Shown: positions 63,749 through 64,000 of the stretch, in pieces
Layout: the number at the start of each line of letters is the position of its first letter
Numbering within the stretch: position 1 is the stretch's first letter
Source: Mycobacterium lehmannii
GTDB taxonomy: Bacteria; Actinomycetota; Actinomycetes; Mycobacteriales; Mycobacteriaceae
Assembly: GCF_002245535.1 (NCBI RefSeq)
Contig: NZ_NKCN01000007.1
Location: 1 to 64,000 of the forward strand
Length of the DNA: 64,000 nt
Reading direction: 5' to 3'
Position numbers and translations under genes: made by a program
The notes under the pieces: generated by a model
What the model was told of the DNA's origin: nothing
The model's input: the letters and a program-made list of their open reading frames with translations, nothing else
Database searches by the model: none

Positions 63749-64000
63749 ATGAAGACCAAGGGCGCGCTGCTGTGGGAGCTCAACTCACCGTTTTCCATCG
63801 ACGAGATCGAGATCGGTGACCCCGTCGCCGACGAGGTACAGATCCGCCTGCACGCCGCCGGCATGTGCCATTCGGACTACCACCTGACCACCGGCGCCAC
63901 CCCGATCGGGCTGCCTGCGCTCGGCGGGCACGAGGGCGCCGGCGTCATCACCAAGGTCGGCAAGAACGTCACCGGCCTCGAGGAGGGTGACCACGTCATC
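63749..64000 (+). CDS. Zn-dependent (NDMA-type) alcohol dehydrogenase, 3' end outside window
   Basis: This is the first 84 residues of a medium-chain zinc alcohol dehydrogenase. It shows MKTKGALLWELNSPFSIDEIE, AAGMCHSDYHLTTG (catalytic-zinc Cys) and LPALGGHEGAGVITKVG (zinc His-Glu). The similarity to mycobacterial NDMA-dependent alcohol dehydrogenases is strong in this region. It follows a KstR-like box, so it may serve steroid or fatty-alcohol oxidation. The gene continues beyond the window. Confidence 0.88.
   Translation, partial: MKTKGALLWELNSPFSIDEIEIGDPVADEVQIRLHAAGMCHSDYHLTTGATPIGLPALGGHEGAGVITKVGKNVTGLEEGDHVI

Overview
The window comes from a mycobacterium, most likely a rapid grower of the Mycolicibacterium type. 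The GC content is high, genes sit in tight operons with ATGA/GTGA overlaps, and many starts are GTG or look leaderless. The gene set is mycobacterial: bfrB, glpQ1, espR, hns-like Rv3852, rraA, ethA/ethR, gltBD, dps and the ESX-1 genes mycP1-eccE1-espB-espL. The left third follows the M. tuberculosis Rv3840-Rv3859c order (from memory). There are clear departures: a nickel superoxide dismutase and its maturation protease stand where sodA is expected, and a CopC/CopD pair is inserted before hns.

Layout. 1-6.2 kb: LCP ligase, ferritin, glycerophosphodiesterase, a membrane protein, rhodanese, a DnaA-box-rich gap, a tiny membrane protein, sodN/sodX and an Rv3847-like gene. 6.2-9.7 kb: a Mn-riboswitch-controlled GDT1-type transporter, espR, then a convergent polytopic membrane protein plus ImmA/IrrE-like protease pair. 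9.9-14.5 kb: Rv3850/3851-like genes, copC-copD, hns, a TipA-like MerR regulator and rraA. 14.5-19.5 kb: ethA/ethR, an SOS-box DinB polymerase, a lysine-rich histone-like protein and a PHP-domain protein. 19.5-21.7 kb: a lower-GC type VII secretion cassette (lipoprotein, WXG-like protein, EspC-like protein) bracketed by a 30-bp direct repeat. 21.7-26.2 kb: TrkA, a K+/H+ antiporter, an LLM oxidoreductase and a polysaccharide deacetylase. 26.3-32.3 kb: glutamate synthase.

32.7-45.3 kb: a CopB-type copper ATPase behind a RicR/CsoR-like box, a thioesterase, a ClC channel, Dps, an AlkA-like glycosylase, a 13E12-family HNH protein behind an SOS box, lipid and steroid-type genes with a perfect KstR box, and msrB-msrA. 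45.3-53.1 kb: two coupled P450s with a divergent TetR, then a second TetR whose palindrome recurs upstream of a glycosyltransferase/methyltransferase/barrel-protein operon. 53.3-58.5 kb: a separated ESX-1 arm (mycP1-eccE1-espB-espL) with no espK and no core ESX genes beside it. 58.5-64 kb: a metallohydrolase/DUF2786 pair, a lipoprotein hydrolase lacking its nucleophile, monoacylglycerol lipase, sigG, a DUF4436 protein, and the start of a zinc alcohol dehydrogenase behind a KstR-like site.

The regulatory sites are unusually readable: iron box, Mn riboswitch, MerR 19-bp-spacer promoter, EthR operator, two SOS boxes, a copper palindrome, two KstR boxes and two TetR palindrome families. No tRNA, rRNA, CRISPR array or intact insertion sequence was seen. 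All homology statements come from motif recognition and memory; no searches were run.
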